A DNA stretch of 34,198 nt from Pseudomonadota bacterium (GTDB taxonomy: Bacteria; Pseudomonadota; Gammaproteobacteria; Steroidobacterales; Steroidobacteraceae). Positions 15,470 to 23,882 of this stretch are shown piece after piece; positions within the stretch are counted from its first letter, which is position 1, and the number at the start of each line of letters is the position of its first letter. The notes under the pieces are model-generated. The model searched no databases, was not told where the DNA came from, and saw only the letters and a program-made list of their open reading frames with translations. Location: positions 1 through 34,198 of the forward strand of contig JAJYLP010000033.1 of the NCBI GenBank assembly GCA_021787615.1, in the 5' to 3' direction. The translations under genes and the position numbers were made by a program.

Positions 15470-15817
15470 TCAGATTTTGGCGGCGAGTTGCGCGGCCGCC
15501 GCGGCCGCGCCTCGTATCAAAACGTCCTTGTGACGGTTTTTTGCGCCGCGGATCAGAGAAACGTCCGCTTTCGGCACGCCAAGTGCATGAGACAAGAGGT
15601 GTATGAGCCTTTCGTTCGCAGCGCCCTCGACGGGAGGCGCCGCGACCCTCACGAGGAGTCTTCCGTCGCGTACGCCGTCAATACACTCTCGCGATGAGCG
15701 CGGCTGAATACGTATGCGCAGCACGCAGTCGCTTCCGCGAATCTCCAACCAGTTCGCGACCTTGGCGCGCTTGGTTGATGTGTCGTGCATGGCGCGGTTC
15801 AGCTTTGCGGGGCGCAC
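15470..15817 (-). CDS. yggU: DUF167/YggU-family protein
   Basis: The 115-residue reading starts at GTG 15817; a later ATG at 15790 gives 106 residues and is closer to the family start. The core is WLEIRGSDCVLRIRIQPRSSR, VRVAAPPVEGAANERLIHLLS and a glycine-bearing IRGAKNRHKDVLI, diagnostic of DUF167. The molecular role of YggU is not established; it is a small alpha/beta cytosolic protein. It follows yggT by about 30 bases, and the yggS-proC-yggT-yggU order is conserved in proteobacteria, suggesting one operon. Confidence 0.9.
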   Translation of the reverse strand: MRPAKLNRAMHDTSTKRAKVANWLEIRGSDCVLRIRIQPRSSRECIDGVRDGRLLVRVAAPPVEGAANERLIHLLSHALGVPKADVSLIRGAKNRHKDVLIRGAAAAAAQLAAKI

Positions 15818-15845
15818 CGGCTGCAGGGATCGCGCCGGCCGCGCC

Positions 15846-16376
15846 TCACACGTGCAGCAGGATCAGCAGCGCCTGGATCAGGATGCAGGCCCACAGCGGT
15901 GACAGATCGATACCGGCAATCGCCGGTATCAGACGTCGGAAGGGCCGCAGCGCCGGCTCGCACAACGAGGCCAGGATGGACTGCAGCGGCGAGTAGCCCC
16001 CCGGGGCCACCAGGCTGAGCAGCGCGTAGAGAATGATGGCGTAGAAATAGGTCCACAGCAGGGTGCGCACGATCTCGAGCGCGACCGCGTGCAGCCACAC
16101 CCATAGGCCGACCCAGCCCATGCCCTCGAGCCCGAACACCACGGCCACTTCGAGCGCGGCAACCAGGATGACCGCCACCACCGAGGCGGAGTCAACCTTG
16201 CCGATCGGCGGCAGCACGCGCCGCAGCGGCAGGATCAGCGGATTGGTCAGGCGCACGATCGCCTGGCAGAGCGGATTGCGGAAATCCGCGCGCGAGAGCT
16301 GCAGCAGCAGTCGCGCCAGGACGACGAACAGCGCCAGCGAGAGCAGCGTTTCGATGATGTAGATCAGGGCGCTCAT
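15846..16376 (-). CDS. yggT: YggT-family membrane protein
   Basis: ATG 16376 gives 176 residues with two YGGT repeats. Each repeat has a hydrophobic helix, a conserved RNPLCQAIVRLTNPLILPLRRVLP-type loop (first copy, residues about 34-57) and a second copy with EPALRPFRRLIPAI before the last helix. Four to five membrane spans are expected in the inner membrane. Family members are tied to osmotic tolerance and cell-surface organisation, but no biochemical activity is known. The gene lies 20 bases downstream of proC, a conserved pairing. The frame stays open upstream through proC, but that part is antisense-like noise. Confidence 0.93.
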   Translation of the reverse strand: MSALIYIIETLLSLALFVVLARLLLQLSRADFRNPLCQAIVRLTNPLILPLRRVLPPIGKVDSASVVAVILVAALEVAVVFGLEGMGWVGLWVWLHAVALEIVRTLLWTYFYAIILYALLSLVAPGGYSPLQSILASLCEPALRPFRRLIPAIAGIDLSPLWACILIQALLILLHV

Positions 16377-16396
16377 GACGGTCTCGGCAGGCCGGA

Positions 16397-17224
16397 TCAG
16401 GCGGGATGAAACTGCTCGGCGAGCTCCCGGCTGCGCGCCGCCGCCGCCTGCACCGCGCGCGCGACGATCCGGTCGAGGCCCGCGGCCTCGAAGGCGCGCA
16501 GCGCCGCCTCGGTCGTGCCGCCCTTGGAGGTGACTTCGGCGCGCAGCTGCGCCAGCTCGGCGATACCGCTGTGCGCGAGCACTCCCGCCCCATGCAGCGT
16601 CGCCACGCTCAGCGTGCGCGCCGCCGGCGCGGGCAGTCCCAGCTCGGTGCCGGCCTGCGCCAGCAACTCGGCCAGCAGGAAGAAATACGCCGGCCCGCTG
16701 CCGGAGAGCGCGGTGACCACATCGAGCGCCTCCTCGCTCTCGAGCCGGACCACCTCGCCCACGGAGCGCATGACCCGCTCGGCGAGTTCCACGTGCGCCG
16801 GGCTGATGTGCGGGGGCGCGTAAAGTCCCGTGACCCCCGCGCCGACCAGGGCCGGGCGGTTGGGCATGGCGCGCATCACCGGCACCTGCGCTCCGCACCA
16901 GTGCCGCAAGGCCGCAATGCGCACGCCCGCGGCCACCGAGATCACGAGGGGGCGCTTGTGGGCGAGTTCGCCGGCGAGAGGGCCGAGCACCTCGGCGACA
17001 TTCTCGGGCTTCACGGCGAGCACGACCACGCTCGCGCCGCGCACGGCGGCGGCGTTGTCGGCTGCCGCCGTCAGGCCGAATTCGCGCTGCAGCGCCTCCC
17101 GGGCCGCCGGCTCGCGCTCCCCGACCGTCAGGCGCTCGGGACGCATGCCCTGGCGCAGCAGCCCGCCGATCAGGGCGCGGCCCATGTTGCCGCCGCCGAG
17201 CACCGCCAGATCGAGATGATTCAT
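16397..17224 (-). CDS. proC: Pyrroline-5-carboxylate reductase
   Basis: The 275-residue protein begins with the Rossmann NAD(P)-binding fingerprint AVLGGGNMGRALIGGLL. It continues with VVLAVKPENV, RAMPNRPALVGAG, the catalytic-domain ALSGSGPAYFFLLAE and VTSKGGTTEAAL. It reduces 1-pyrroline-5-carboxylate to L-proline, the last step of proline synthesis, in the cytosol. The length is normal for the family (about 270). It lies 43 bases after yggS and 20 bases before yggT on the same strand; the yggS-proC-yggT cluster is common in proteobacteria. Confidence 0.97.
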   Translation of the reverse strand: MNHLDLAVLGGGNMGRALIGGLLRQGMRPERLTVGEREPAAREALQREFGLTAAADNAAAVRGASVVVLAVKPENVAEVLGPLAGELAHKRPLVISVAAGVRIAALRHWCGAQVPVMRAMPNRPALVGAGVTGLYAPPHISPAHVELAERVMRSVGEVVRLESEEALDVVTALSGSGPAYFFLLAELLAQAGTELGLPAPAARTLSVATLHGAGVLAHSGIAELAQLRAEVTSKGGTTEAALRAFEAAGLDRIVARAVQAAAARSRELAEQFHPA

Positions 17225-17267
17225 AGGCCTGCGATTGTAGCGGCTGGCGCGCGCCGGCGCGCTGCGT

Positions 17268-17972
17268 TCATGCCGGCGGGCTGCGCGGGCCGAACAGCGC
17301 CGTGCCGACGCGCACCACGGTGGAGCCCTCGAGGATGGCGCTCTCGAAGTCTGCGCTCATGCCCATCGAGAGCGTATCGAGCCCGGCGCCCTGCGCGTTC
17401 AATGCCTCGCGCAGCTCGCGCAGCCGGGCGAACCAGGCGCGCTGGCGCTCAGGATCGCGCTCCGCCGGCGGGATGCACATCAGCCCGCGCAGGCGCAGCC
17501 GCGGCAGCGCACCAAGCGCCTCGGCGAGCTGCGCCAGCTGCGCGGGCGCCACGCCGGCCTTGCTCGCCTCGCCGGCGAGGTTGACCTGGATACAAACATT
17601 GAGGGGCGGGGCGTGCACGGGCCGTTGCGCCGAGAGACGCTCGGCGACGTGCAGCCGCTCGAGGCCATGGACCCACTGAAAGCGCTCGGCGATCGGGCGC
17701 GTCTTGTTGGCCTGCAGGCGGCCGATGAAGTGCCAGGTGAGCGCCAGCCCCGCGAGCGCCTCGAGCTTGCCGAGCGCCTCGTTGAGGTAGCTTTCGCCGA
17801 ACTCAGTGAGGCCCGCGGCCGCCGCCGCGCGCACCGACTCGGCGGGCTGGGCCTTGGACACGGCCAGAAGTGTGATGTCGGCCACATTCCGCCCTGCGCG
17901 CGCGGCTGCCGCGGCAATCCGCGCCTGCACCTCGTGCACGCGTTCCGCCAAATTCTGCGAAGCCCTTATCAT
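17268..17972 (-). CDS. yggS: PLP homeostasis protein YggS/PLPBP
   Basis: The 234-residue product matches the YggS/PROSC family. It has ITLLAVSKAQP with the PLP Lys40, FGESYLNEALGKL, WHFIGRLQANK, the glycine- and Met-rich GLMCIPP, and SMGMSADFESAI near the end. It binds pyridoxal phosphate on a TIM-barrel fold without enzyme activity and balances vitamin B6 and amino acid pools. It is divergent from pilT with 82 bases between start codons, the same arrangement as in Pseudomonas. FGESY replaces the more usual FGENY. No good ribosome site is visible before ATG 17972. Confidence 0.95.
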   Translation of the reverse strand: MIRASQNLAERVHEVQARIAAAAARAGRNVADITLLAVSKAQPAESVRAAAAAGLTEFGESYLNEALGKLEALAGLALTWHFIGRLQANKTRPIAERFQWVHGLERLHVAERLSAQRPVHAPPLNVCIQVNLAGEASKAGVAPAQLAQLAEALGALPRLRLRGLMCIPPAERDPERQRAWFARLRELREALNAQGAGLDTLSMGMSADFESAILEGSTVVRVGTALFGPRSPPA

Positions 17973-17994
17973 ATGGGTGGCCGAAGCCCTCCGT

Positions 17995-18000
17995 TATACT
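17995..18000 (+). promoter_or_regulatory. Possible -10 element of pilT
   Basis: TATACT lies 54 bases before the pilT ATG in the yggS-pilT intergenic space. No good -35 hexamer is found 16-18 bases upstream, so the promoter may need an activator or be weak. Confidence 0.35.
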
Positions 18001-18054
18001 GCACCGACCGGTCAGGCGCAGGATGCGCTCGACCCGACTCCGATCGGAGACCCG

Positions 18055-19092
18055 ATGGTCGATATCGCGCAATTGCTGGCCTTCGCCGTGAAGAACAACG
18101 CCTCGGACCTGCACCTGTCCGCCGGGGTGCCGCCCATGATCCGCGTCGACGGCGACATGAAGCGGATCAATATGCCACCGCTGGCGCACAAGGAAGTGCA
18201 CAGCATGGTGTATGACATCATGAACGACAAGCAGCGCAAGGCCTACGAGGAGTTCTTCGAGACCGATTTTTCGTTCGAGATCCCCAAGCTCGCGCGCTTT
18301 CGCGTCAATGCCTTCACTCAGAATCGCGGCGCCGGGGCGGTGTTCCGCACGATTCCCTCGAGCATCCAGTCGCTCGATGACCTCAATGCGCCGAAGATCT
18401 TCCGCGACCTGTGCATGCTGCCGCGCGGCCTGGTGCTGGTGACCGGCCCCACGGGCTCGGGCAAATCGACCACCCTCGCCGCGATGGTCAATCACTGCAA
18501 CGACAACCGGCCCGACCACATCATCACCATCGAGGATCCGATCGAGTTCGTGCACGATTCCAAGCGCAGCCTGATCAACCAGCGCGAGGTGCACCGCGAC
18601 ACGCTCGGCTTCAGCGAGGCGCTGCGCTCGGCGCTGCGCGAAGACCCCGACGTGGTGCTGGTCGGTGAGTTGCGCGACCTCGAGACCATCCGCCTCGCGC
18701 TGACGGCCGCCGAGACCGGCCACCTGGTGTTCGGCACCCTGCACACCAGCTCCGCAGCCAAGACCATCGACCGCGTGGTCGATGTGTTCCCCGCGGCCGA
18801 GAAGGAAATGGTCCGCTCGATGCTGTCCGAATCGCTGCGCGCCGTAATCTCCCAGACGCTGCTGAAGCGCATCGGCGGTGGACGCGTCGCCGCGCACGAG
18901 ATCATGATAGGCACGCCGGCGATCCGCAATCTGATCCGCGAGGGCAAGATCGCGCAGATGTACTCGGCGATTCAGACCGGCCAGGCCTCGGGCATGCAGA
19001 CGCTCGATCAGTGCCTCTCGGAGCTGCTCGCCAAGGGCCAGGTGAGCAAGGAGGAAGCGCGCTTCAAGGCGCAGAACAAGGACAGCCTGTGA
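18055..19092 (+). CDS. pilT: Type IV pilus retraction ATPase PilT
   Basis: ATG 18055 with GGAG 5 bases upstream gives 345 residues, matching Pseudomonas PilT (344). Motifs in order are ASDLHLSAGVPP (N-terminal PAS-like domain), Walker A GPTGSGKS at 131-138, the Asp box ITIEDPIEF, Walker B VLVGELRD with Glu205, the His box AETGHLVFGTLH (219-230), and the PilT-specific AIRNLIRE at 289-296 needed for retraction. It is a hexameric cytoplasmic motor that depolymerises the pilus for twitching and DNA uptake. Two further family members follow directly. The longer open frame upstream overlaps yggS on the other strand and is not coding. Confidence 0.97.
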   Translation: MVDIAQLLAFAVKNNASDLHLSAGVPPMIRVDGDMKRINMPPLAHKEVHSMVYDIMNDKQRKAYEEFFETDFSFEIPKLARFRVNAFTQNRGAGAVFRTIPSSIQSLDDLNAPKIFRDLCMLPRGLVLVTGPTGSGKSTTLAAMVNHCNDNRPDHIITIEDPIEFVHDSKRSLINQREVHRDTLGFSEALRSALREDPDVVLVGELRDLETIRLALTAAETGHLVFGTLHTSSAAKTIDRVVDVFPAAEKEMVRSMLSESLRAVISQTLLKRIGGGRVAAHEIMIGTPAIRNLIREGKIAQMYSAIQTGQASGMQTLDQCLSELLAKGQVSKEEARFKAQNKDSL

Positions 19093-19142
19093 TGAGCGGC
19101 GCGGCGATTCACTTATAAAGAGGGGCGTGCGGGGGGGTGCCT

Positions 19143-20291
19143 ATGGACCGCGATCAAGCCATCAAGCTGATTCACGATCTGCTGCGGCGGATGGTCGAGC
19201 GGAGCGCCTCGGACCTGTTTCTCACCGCCGGCTTTCCGCCTGCCGTGAAAATCGACGGCGAGGTCCGGCCGCAGAGCGAGCGGGCGCTCACGGCCGAGCA
19301 GTCTGCCACGCTGGTGCGCTCGCTGATGAACGACCGGCAGACGCGCGATTTCGATGCCACCAAGGAGTGCAATTTCGCGATCGCCCCGCCGGGCATCGGC
19401 CGCTTCCGCGTCAGCGCCTTCGTGCAGCAGAGCGCGGTCGGGTGCGTCATCCGCATGATCAACGCCAAGATCCCGAGCTTCGAGGAGCTCGACCTGCCGC
19501 CGATCCTCAAGGAACTCTCCCTCTCCAAGCGCGGCCTGGTGGTGGTGGTCGGCGGCACCGGCTCGGGCAAGTCGACCACACTCGCGGCGATGATCGGCTA
19601 CCGCAACGAGAAGACGCGCGGCCACATCGTCACGGTGGAGGACCCGGTGGAGTTCATCCACCAGCACAAGGGGTGCGTCATCACGCACCGCGACGTGGGC
19701 GTCGATACCGACTCCTGGCAGGTGGCGCTGAAGAATGTGCTGCGCCAGGCCCCGGATGTCATCTATATCGGCGAGATCCGCGACCGCGACACTATGGAAT
19801 ACGCCGTGCAGTTCGCCGAGACCGGCCATCTGGTGTTCTCCACGCTGCACGCCAACAACGCCAACCAGGCGCTCGATCGCATCATCAATTTCTTCCCCGA
19901 CGAGCGGCGCGAGCAGCTGCTGATGGACCTGTCGCTGAACATCCGCTCGTTCATCTCGCAGCGCCTGGTGCCGCGCGAGGGCGGCTCGGGCCGCATCGCG
20001 GCCATGGAAATCATGCTCAACTCGCCGCTGATCCAGGACCTCATCTTCAAGGGCGAGGTGGTCAAGATCCGCGACGTCATGGCGCGCTCGAACCGTCTCG
20101 GCATGAAGACCTTCGATCAGTCGCTGTTCGAGCTGTACGAGACCGGGTTCATCTCCTACGAGGATGCGCTGCGCAACGCCGACTCCAAGAACGAGCTGCG
20201 GCTGCGCGTGAAGCTCGAGAGCCACCGCGAGAGCCCGGCCCTCGATGACGGCAGTCTCGCCATCATGGACGAAGAGGAGAAAAAGCCGTGA
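19143..20291 (+). CDS. pilU: PilU-type retraction ATPase
   Basis: I start at ATG 19143; an in-frame GTG at 19137 would add two residues, and a G-rich run lies upstream. The 382-residue product has ASDLFLTAGFPP, Walker A GGTGSGKS (137-144), EDPVEFIHQHKGC, IYIGEIRDRDTMEYA and AETGHLVFSTLHANNANQALDRI. Its extended C-terminus has YEDALRNADSKNELRL. FIHQHKGC and the HANNANQALDRI region are typical of PilU, and the AIRNLIRE motif of PilT is absent. PilU works with PilT to increase retraction force. The stop overlaps the GTG of the third ATPase gene by 4 bases. Confidence 0.93.
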   Translation: MDRDQAIKLIHDLLRRMVERSASDLFLTAGFPPAVKIDGEVRPQSERALTAEQSATLVRSLMNDRQTRDFDATKECNFAIAPPGIGRFRVSAFVQQSAVGCVIRMINAKIPSFEELDLPPILKELSLSKRGLVVVVGGTGSGKSTTLAAMIGYRNEKTRGHIVTVEDPVEFIHQHKGCVITHRDVGVDTDSWQVALKNVLRQAPDVIYIGEIRDRDTMEYAVQFAETGHLVFSTLHANNANQALDRIINFFPDERREQLLMDLSLNIRSFISQRLVPREGGSGRIAAMEIMLNSPLIQDLIFKGEVVKIRDVMARSNRLGMKTFDQSLFELYETGFISYEDALRNADSKNELRLRVKLESHRESPALDDGSLAIMDEEEKKP

Positions 20292-21418
20292 GCGATGCGG
20301 CCACGCTGGGCGCCGGAGAGGCGCCGCCGGAGCCCAAGGGCGAGGATACGGCTGCGCTGCAGATCAACACCAAGCCGCTATTCAAGCTGATGGTCGAGCG
20401 CAAGGCGTCCGACCTGTTCTTCACCAGCAACGCGCCCATCAAGATCAAGATCGAGGGGCAGATCTACCCGATCAACAAGCAGGTGCTCACCCCGCAGATG
20501 GTGCGCCAAGCGGCGCTCGCGCTGATGACGGGCGAGCAGCGCGAGCAGTTCGATCAGGAGCTCGAGCTCGATTTCGCCATCTCCGAGTCCGGTCTCGGCC
20601 GCTTCCGCGTCAACGTGTTCATGCAGCGCGGCTATCCGGCCGTGGTGCTGCGCTACATCACCGCCGATATGCCGCGCCTGGACTCGCTCGGGCTGCCGGA
20701 GGCGATCGGCGAGCTGGCGATGCACAAGCGCGGCCTGGTGCTGGTGGTGGGCGCGGCCGGCTCGGGCAAATCGACCACCCTCGCGGCCATGATCAACCTG
20801 CGCAACGAGACCGCCTCGGATCACATCCTCACCATCGAGGATCCGATCGAGTTTCTGCATGCCAACAAGCGCTCGATTGTCAATCAGCGCGAGGTCGGCT
20901 GCGACACCAAATCCTTCGCCCGCGCGCTGCGCGGCGCGCTGCGCGCCGCGCCGGATGTCATCCTGGTCGGGGAGATCCGCGATCAGGAGAGCATGGAGGC
21001 GGCCATTCATCTGGCCGGCACGGGGCACCTGGTGCTGGCGACGCTGCACGCGAACAACTGCGCGCAGACCCTCGACCGCATCATCAACATGTTTCCCTCC
21101 GGGCAGCACGCGCAGATCTTGCTCGATCTGTCGCAGTACCTGCGCGGCATCCTGGCGCAGCGCCTGGTGATGGGCAAGGACGGACATCGCCTCGCCGCGG
21201 TCGAAGTGATGCTCAATACCCCGCACATTTCCGACCTGATCAGCAAGGGCGATGTGGTGGGGGTCAAGGAGGCGATTGCGGCGAGCGCCGAGCAGGGCAT
21301 CCGCAGTTTCGACGCGGCGCTGCACGAGCTGTACAAGCAGAGCCGCATCGAGCTCGCCGATGCGCTCGCCAACGCTGATTCGCGCGCCAATCTCGAGGCG
21401 AAGATCAACTTTGGATGA
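20288..21418 (+). CDS. Third PilT/PilU-family ATPase
   Basis: GTG 20288 overlaps the pilU TGA by 4 bases. The 376-residue protein has an extra, probably disordered 25-residue N-terminus, then ASDLFFTSNAP and a Walker A GAAGSGKS at 155-162 (Ala for the usual Thr). Later come EDPIEFLHANKRSIVNQREVG (positions about 184-204, like PilT), ILVGEIRDQESMEAA, GTGHLVLATLHANNCAQTLDRI (Gly where PilT has Glu) and a PilU-like C-terminus ADALANADSRANLEAKI. It lacks AIRNLIRE. The mixture suggests a distinct paralogue, not a recent copy. It probably hydrolyses ATP and joins or tunes the retraction motor; it could also belong to a second pilus system. A terminator hairpin lies about 90 bases downstream. Confidence 0.88.
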   Translation: MSDAATLGAGEAPPEPKGEDTAALQINTKPLFKLMVERKASDLFFTSNAPIKIKIEGQIYPINKQVLTPQMVRQAALALMTGEQREQFDQELELDFAISESGLGRFRVNVFMQRGYPAVVLRYITADMPRLDSLGLPEAIGELAMHKRGLVLVVGAAGSGKSTTLAAMINLRNETASDHILTIEDPIEFLHANKRSIVNQREVGCDTKSFARALRGALRAAPDVILVGEIRDQESMEAAIHLAGTGHLVLATLHANNCAQTLDRIINMFPSGQHAQILLDLSQYLRGILAQRLVMGKDGHRLAAVEVMLNTPHISDLISKGDVVGVKEAIAASAEQGIRSFDAALHELYKQSRIELADALANADSRANLEAKINFG

Positions 21419-21506
21419 GCGAGGTGCGAGGGCACTTTGAAAGCCTCGTTGCCCCTGCCGAACGAGCCGCCCGGATGGCGGGGCCGGGCGCCTGACCGTC
21501 AGGGAC

Positions 21507-21523
21507 GGCCCGTGAGACGGGCC
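21507..21523. terminator. Hairpin between converging transcripts
   Basis: GGCCCGT and ACGGGCC form a perfect 7-bp stem with a GAG loop, between the third ATPase gene and the converging PyrK-like gene. Neither side has a real T-run, so termination is plausible for both strands but not certain. Confidence 0.45.
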
Positions 21524-21536
21524 TCTCGTGGCGGCT

Positions 21537-22412
21537 TCAAAACACCTGCAGCGCGTCGAACACCGGTCCGTCGACGCAGACCCGCATCATGGCATCGCCC
21601 TCGCGGGTGCGCACCCGCACGGTGCAGCCGGCGCAGCCGCCGACCCCGCACGCCATGAACTCCTCGAGCGACACCTGACAGGGCACCGCGTAGCGGCGCG
21701 CCAGCTGGGCGGCCGCCGCCAGCATCGGCGTCGGCCCGCAGGCGAAAAGCTCGACCTCGGCGAGCGCTTCGCCCGTGAGGGTTGCCAGCCACTCCCCGGC
21801 GAGCTCCGTGACGTAGCCGTCGAAGCAGCCCGGGAATCCCGCGCGGCTCGCGAGGCGGCTCGGGACCGCCCACTGCTCGAGCAACGGCATGCAGGCAATC
21901 GCGCCGGCCGGTATCCCGGGGACGAGCAGCGTCGAGGGGCGCGCAGGGAACGGGAAGGGGATCTCCGAGCCGATCAGCGCGAGCGGCCGGTAGCGCCGCT
22001 CGGGCTCGGCGCGCAGTCGCTCGGCGAGGAAGATCATGGGCGGTATTCCCACGCCGCCGCCGATCAGCACCGCCCGCGGCCGCTCGGGGTGCGGCGTGAA
22101 CGGCCGGCCGATCGGGCCGATCACGCTGACCGTTTCACCGGGTTTGCGCGCAGCGAGCGCCCGCAGCCCGGGACCGACGATCTTGTAGAGCAGATCGATC
22201 CAGCCCGCCGCGGCATCGGCGCGCATGATCGACAGCGGCCTGCGCATCGGGATGGCCGGATCGCACGTCACGTGCACGAAGCTGCCCGGCTCGGCGCGCG
22301 CCGCGCAGGAGGGAGCCTCGAGGCGCAGCACGAACTGCTCGGCCTCGTAGGCGCTCTGGCGCACGATGCGGGCATCTTCCAGATGCACCGTGCCGCGGTC
22401 TGCGCGGCTCAC
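21537..22412 (-). CDS. PyrK-like FAD/[2Fe-2S] electron transfer subunit
   Basis: The 291-residue product resembles the electron-transfer subunit of class 1B dihydroorotate dehydrogenase. An FAD domain has RRPLSIMRADAAAGWIDLLYK, and an NAD domain has VLIGGGVGIPPMIFLAERL and ELFACGPTPML. A C-terminal [2Fe-2S] cluster has Cys255, 260, 263 and 279 (CX4CX2CX15C, in FMACGVGGCAGC). It should pass electrons from a partner dehydrogenase to NAD. The gene overlaps pyrB by 4 bases and follows it, so it is linked to pyrimidine synthesis. No class 1B PyrD is in the window. In Pseudomonas the place after pyrB holds a pyrC-like gene instead. An oxidoreductase with another partner remains possible. Confidence 0.85.
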   Translation of the reverse strand: MSRADRGTVHLEDARIVRQSAYEAEQFVLRLEAPSCAARAEPGSFVHVTCDPAIPMRRPLSIMRADAAAGWIDLLYKIVGPGLRALAARKPGETVSVIGPIGRPFTPHPERPRAVLIGGGVGIPPMIFLAERLRAEPERRYRPLALIGSEIPFPFPARPSTLLVPGIPAGAIACMPLLEQWAVPSRLASRAGFPGCFDGYVTELAGEWLATLTGEALAEVELFACGPTPMLAAAAQLARRYAVPCQVSLEEFMACGVGGCAGCTVRVRTREGDAMMRVCVDGPVFDALQVF

Positions 22413-23362
22413 GCGGCGTTTCTCCAGGCCAGCGCCTCGCTGAGCACCGCCATGCGCACGGCGACGCCGTTGCGCACCTGGTCGCGGATCACCGAGTGCG
22501 GGCCGTCGGCGACGTCGGAGGCGATTTCGATGCCGCGGTTCATCGGCTGCGGGTGCATGACGATGGCGTCGGGGCGCGCGAGGGCGAGCCGCTCGGGCGT
22601 CAGTCCGTAGCTCGCGTAATAGCGGTCCGCATCGGGCAGGTCGACCTCGGTCATGCGCTCCTTCTGAATGCGCAGCATCATCACTACGTCCACCTCCGCC
22701 AACCCCTTCTCGAGCGAGGTATGGCGCGCGCAGCCCCGGAACTCATCCGGCCCGGGCATCAGCGCCGGCGGCGCGACGATGCGCAGATCGGGCACGCCGA
22801 GCGCCTGGAATACGTGCCAGGCCGAGCGCGCGACCCGCGAGTGGCGGACATCCCCGACGATGGCGATGCTCAGGTCCTCGAAGCGGGATTTGTGCTGGCG
22901 CACGGTCAGCGCATCGAGCAGGCCCTGCGTGGGATGCGCCACGTGCGCCTCCCCGGCCGACAGAACGCTGACGTGCGGAGCCACGTGCGCGGCGACCGTC
23001 GCGGGCACGCCTGCCTCGGCATCGCGGATCACCAGCGCATCAACGTGCAGAGACTGCAGCGTATAGACGGTATCGAGCATGCTCTCGCCCTTGACGCGCG
23101 AGGACAGCTGAACCTCCAGATTCACCACGTCCGCGCCGAGCCGCTTGGCCGCGAGCTCGAACGACACCCGCGTGCGCGTGGAGGGCTCGGTGAACAGGTT
23201 GGCCACCGTGCAGCCGGCAAGCGCGCGGCTGACCGGCGGCCGCTCCCCGAGCGGCCTCACCAGACTCTGCGAGCGCTCGAGCAGCCGCTCGATCAGGGGC
23301 CGCGGCAGGTCTTCGAGGGTGATGAGGTGGCGCAACGAGCCGTCGGCGCGCAGCTGTCTCAT
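22409..23362 (-). CDS. pyrB: Aspartate carbamoyltransferase catalytic subunit
   Basis: The 317-residue protein has the carbamoyl-phosphate site FTEPSTRTRVSFE (Ser61-Thr-Arg-Thr-Arg65), VKGESMLDTV, HPTQGLLDALT, IVGDVRHSRVARS and, near the end, HPQPMNRGIEI. HPQPMNRG has Gln where HPGP is usual. It condenses carbamoyl phosphate and aspartate in the second step of pyrimidine synthesis. Pseudomonas-type PyrB has a long N-terminus and pairs with an inactive dihydroorotase; this protein has the short form. It lies 70 bases after ruvX. No pyrR gene stands between them, unlike Pseudomonas. The 4-base overlap couples it to the PyrK-like gene. Confidence 0.96.
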   Translation of the reverse strand: MRQLRADGSLRHLITLEDLPRPLIERLLERSQSLVRPLGERPPVSRALAGCTVANLFTEPSTRTRVSFELAAKRLGADVVNLEVQLSSRVKGESMLDTVYTLQSLHVDALVIRDAEAGVPATVAAHVAPHVSVLSAGEAHVAHPTQGLLDALTVRQHKSRFEDLSIAIVGDVRHSRVARSAWHVFQALGVPDLRIVAPPALMPGPDEFRGCARHTSLEKGLAEVDVVMMLRIQKERMTEVDLPDADRYYASYGLTPERLALARPDAIVMHPQPMNRGIEIASDVADGPHSVIRDQVRNGVAVRMAVLSEALAWRNAA

Positions 23363-23432
23363 GCGGCCTCCGGCGCAGCGGCCCGCAGCGCACCGGCCCG
23401 GGGCCGATCGCGCTCGAGCGGGATGGTGGGAC

Positions 23433-23882
23433 TCATGGCAGTTCTTCTCCAGGCTCTCCGGACAGCCAGCGCTCCAGGATGACCGCGGCCGCGGCGCTGT
23501 CGATGTCCTCGCGCCGCAGCCGGCGCCGCTCGCCCCGCGCCCGGCGCCTCTTGAGCGCCTCGCTCGCCTCCAGGGACGAGAAGCGCTCGTCGATCAGGCT
23601 CACCGGCAGCGCGAAGCGGCGCTTGAGCTCGCCCGCGAAGCGGCGCGCGTGGGGCAGCATTGCCCCGGCCGTCCCATCGGCATTATACGGGGCGCCAACC
23701 ACCAGCCGCGCGGGATTGAACGCGCGCAGCTCACGTCCAATCGAGTCCCAGTCCGGGGCGCCCGCGCGCGCGGTGGCGGCGGGCCGCGGCGCGGCGGTGC
23801 CCGTGAGGGTATCCCCGGTGGCAATGCCGATGCGTCTGAGTCCGAAATCGAAGGCGAGGACGCGCAGGACCGGCTCAGGCAT
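23433..23882 (-). CDS. ruvX: RuvX/YqgF, pre-16S rRNA nuclease
   Basis: The 149-residue RNase H-fold protein starts MPEPVLRVLAFDFGLRRIG and keeps the acidic catalytic residue in AFDFG. It also has LVVGAPYNADGTAG, SLIDERFSSLEA and the last catalytic acid in REDIDSAAAAVIL. YqgF processes the 5' end of 16S rRNA and is also called a putative Holliday-junction resolvase. It overlaps the stop of yqgE by 8 bases. The yqgE-ruvX-pyrB order is the Pseudomonas/Xanthomonas one, minus pyrR. Confidence 0.95.
   Translation of the reverse strand: MPEPVLRVLAFDFGLRRIGIATGDTLTGTAAPRPAATARAGAPDWDSIGRELRAFNPARLVVGAPYNADGTAGAMLPHARRFAGELKRRFALPVSLIDERFSSLEASEALKRRRARGERRRLRREDIDSAAAAVILERWLSGEPGEELP

Noticed and set aside
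17806-18054. Upstream extension of pilT
   Set aside because: It overlaps yggS on the other strand, and pilT has a good ribosome site at 18055.
23363-23432. Search for pyrR between ruvX and pyrB, as in Pseudomonas
   Set aside because: Only 70 bases lie there; no PyrR-coding capacity.
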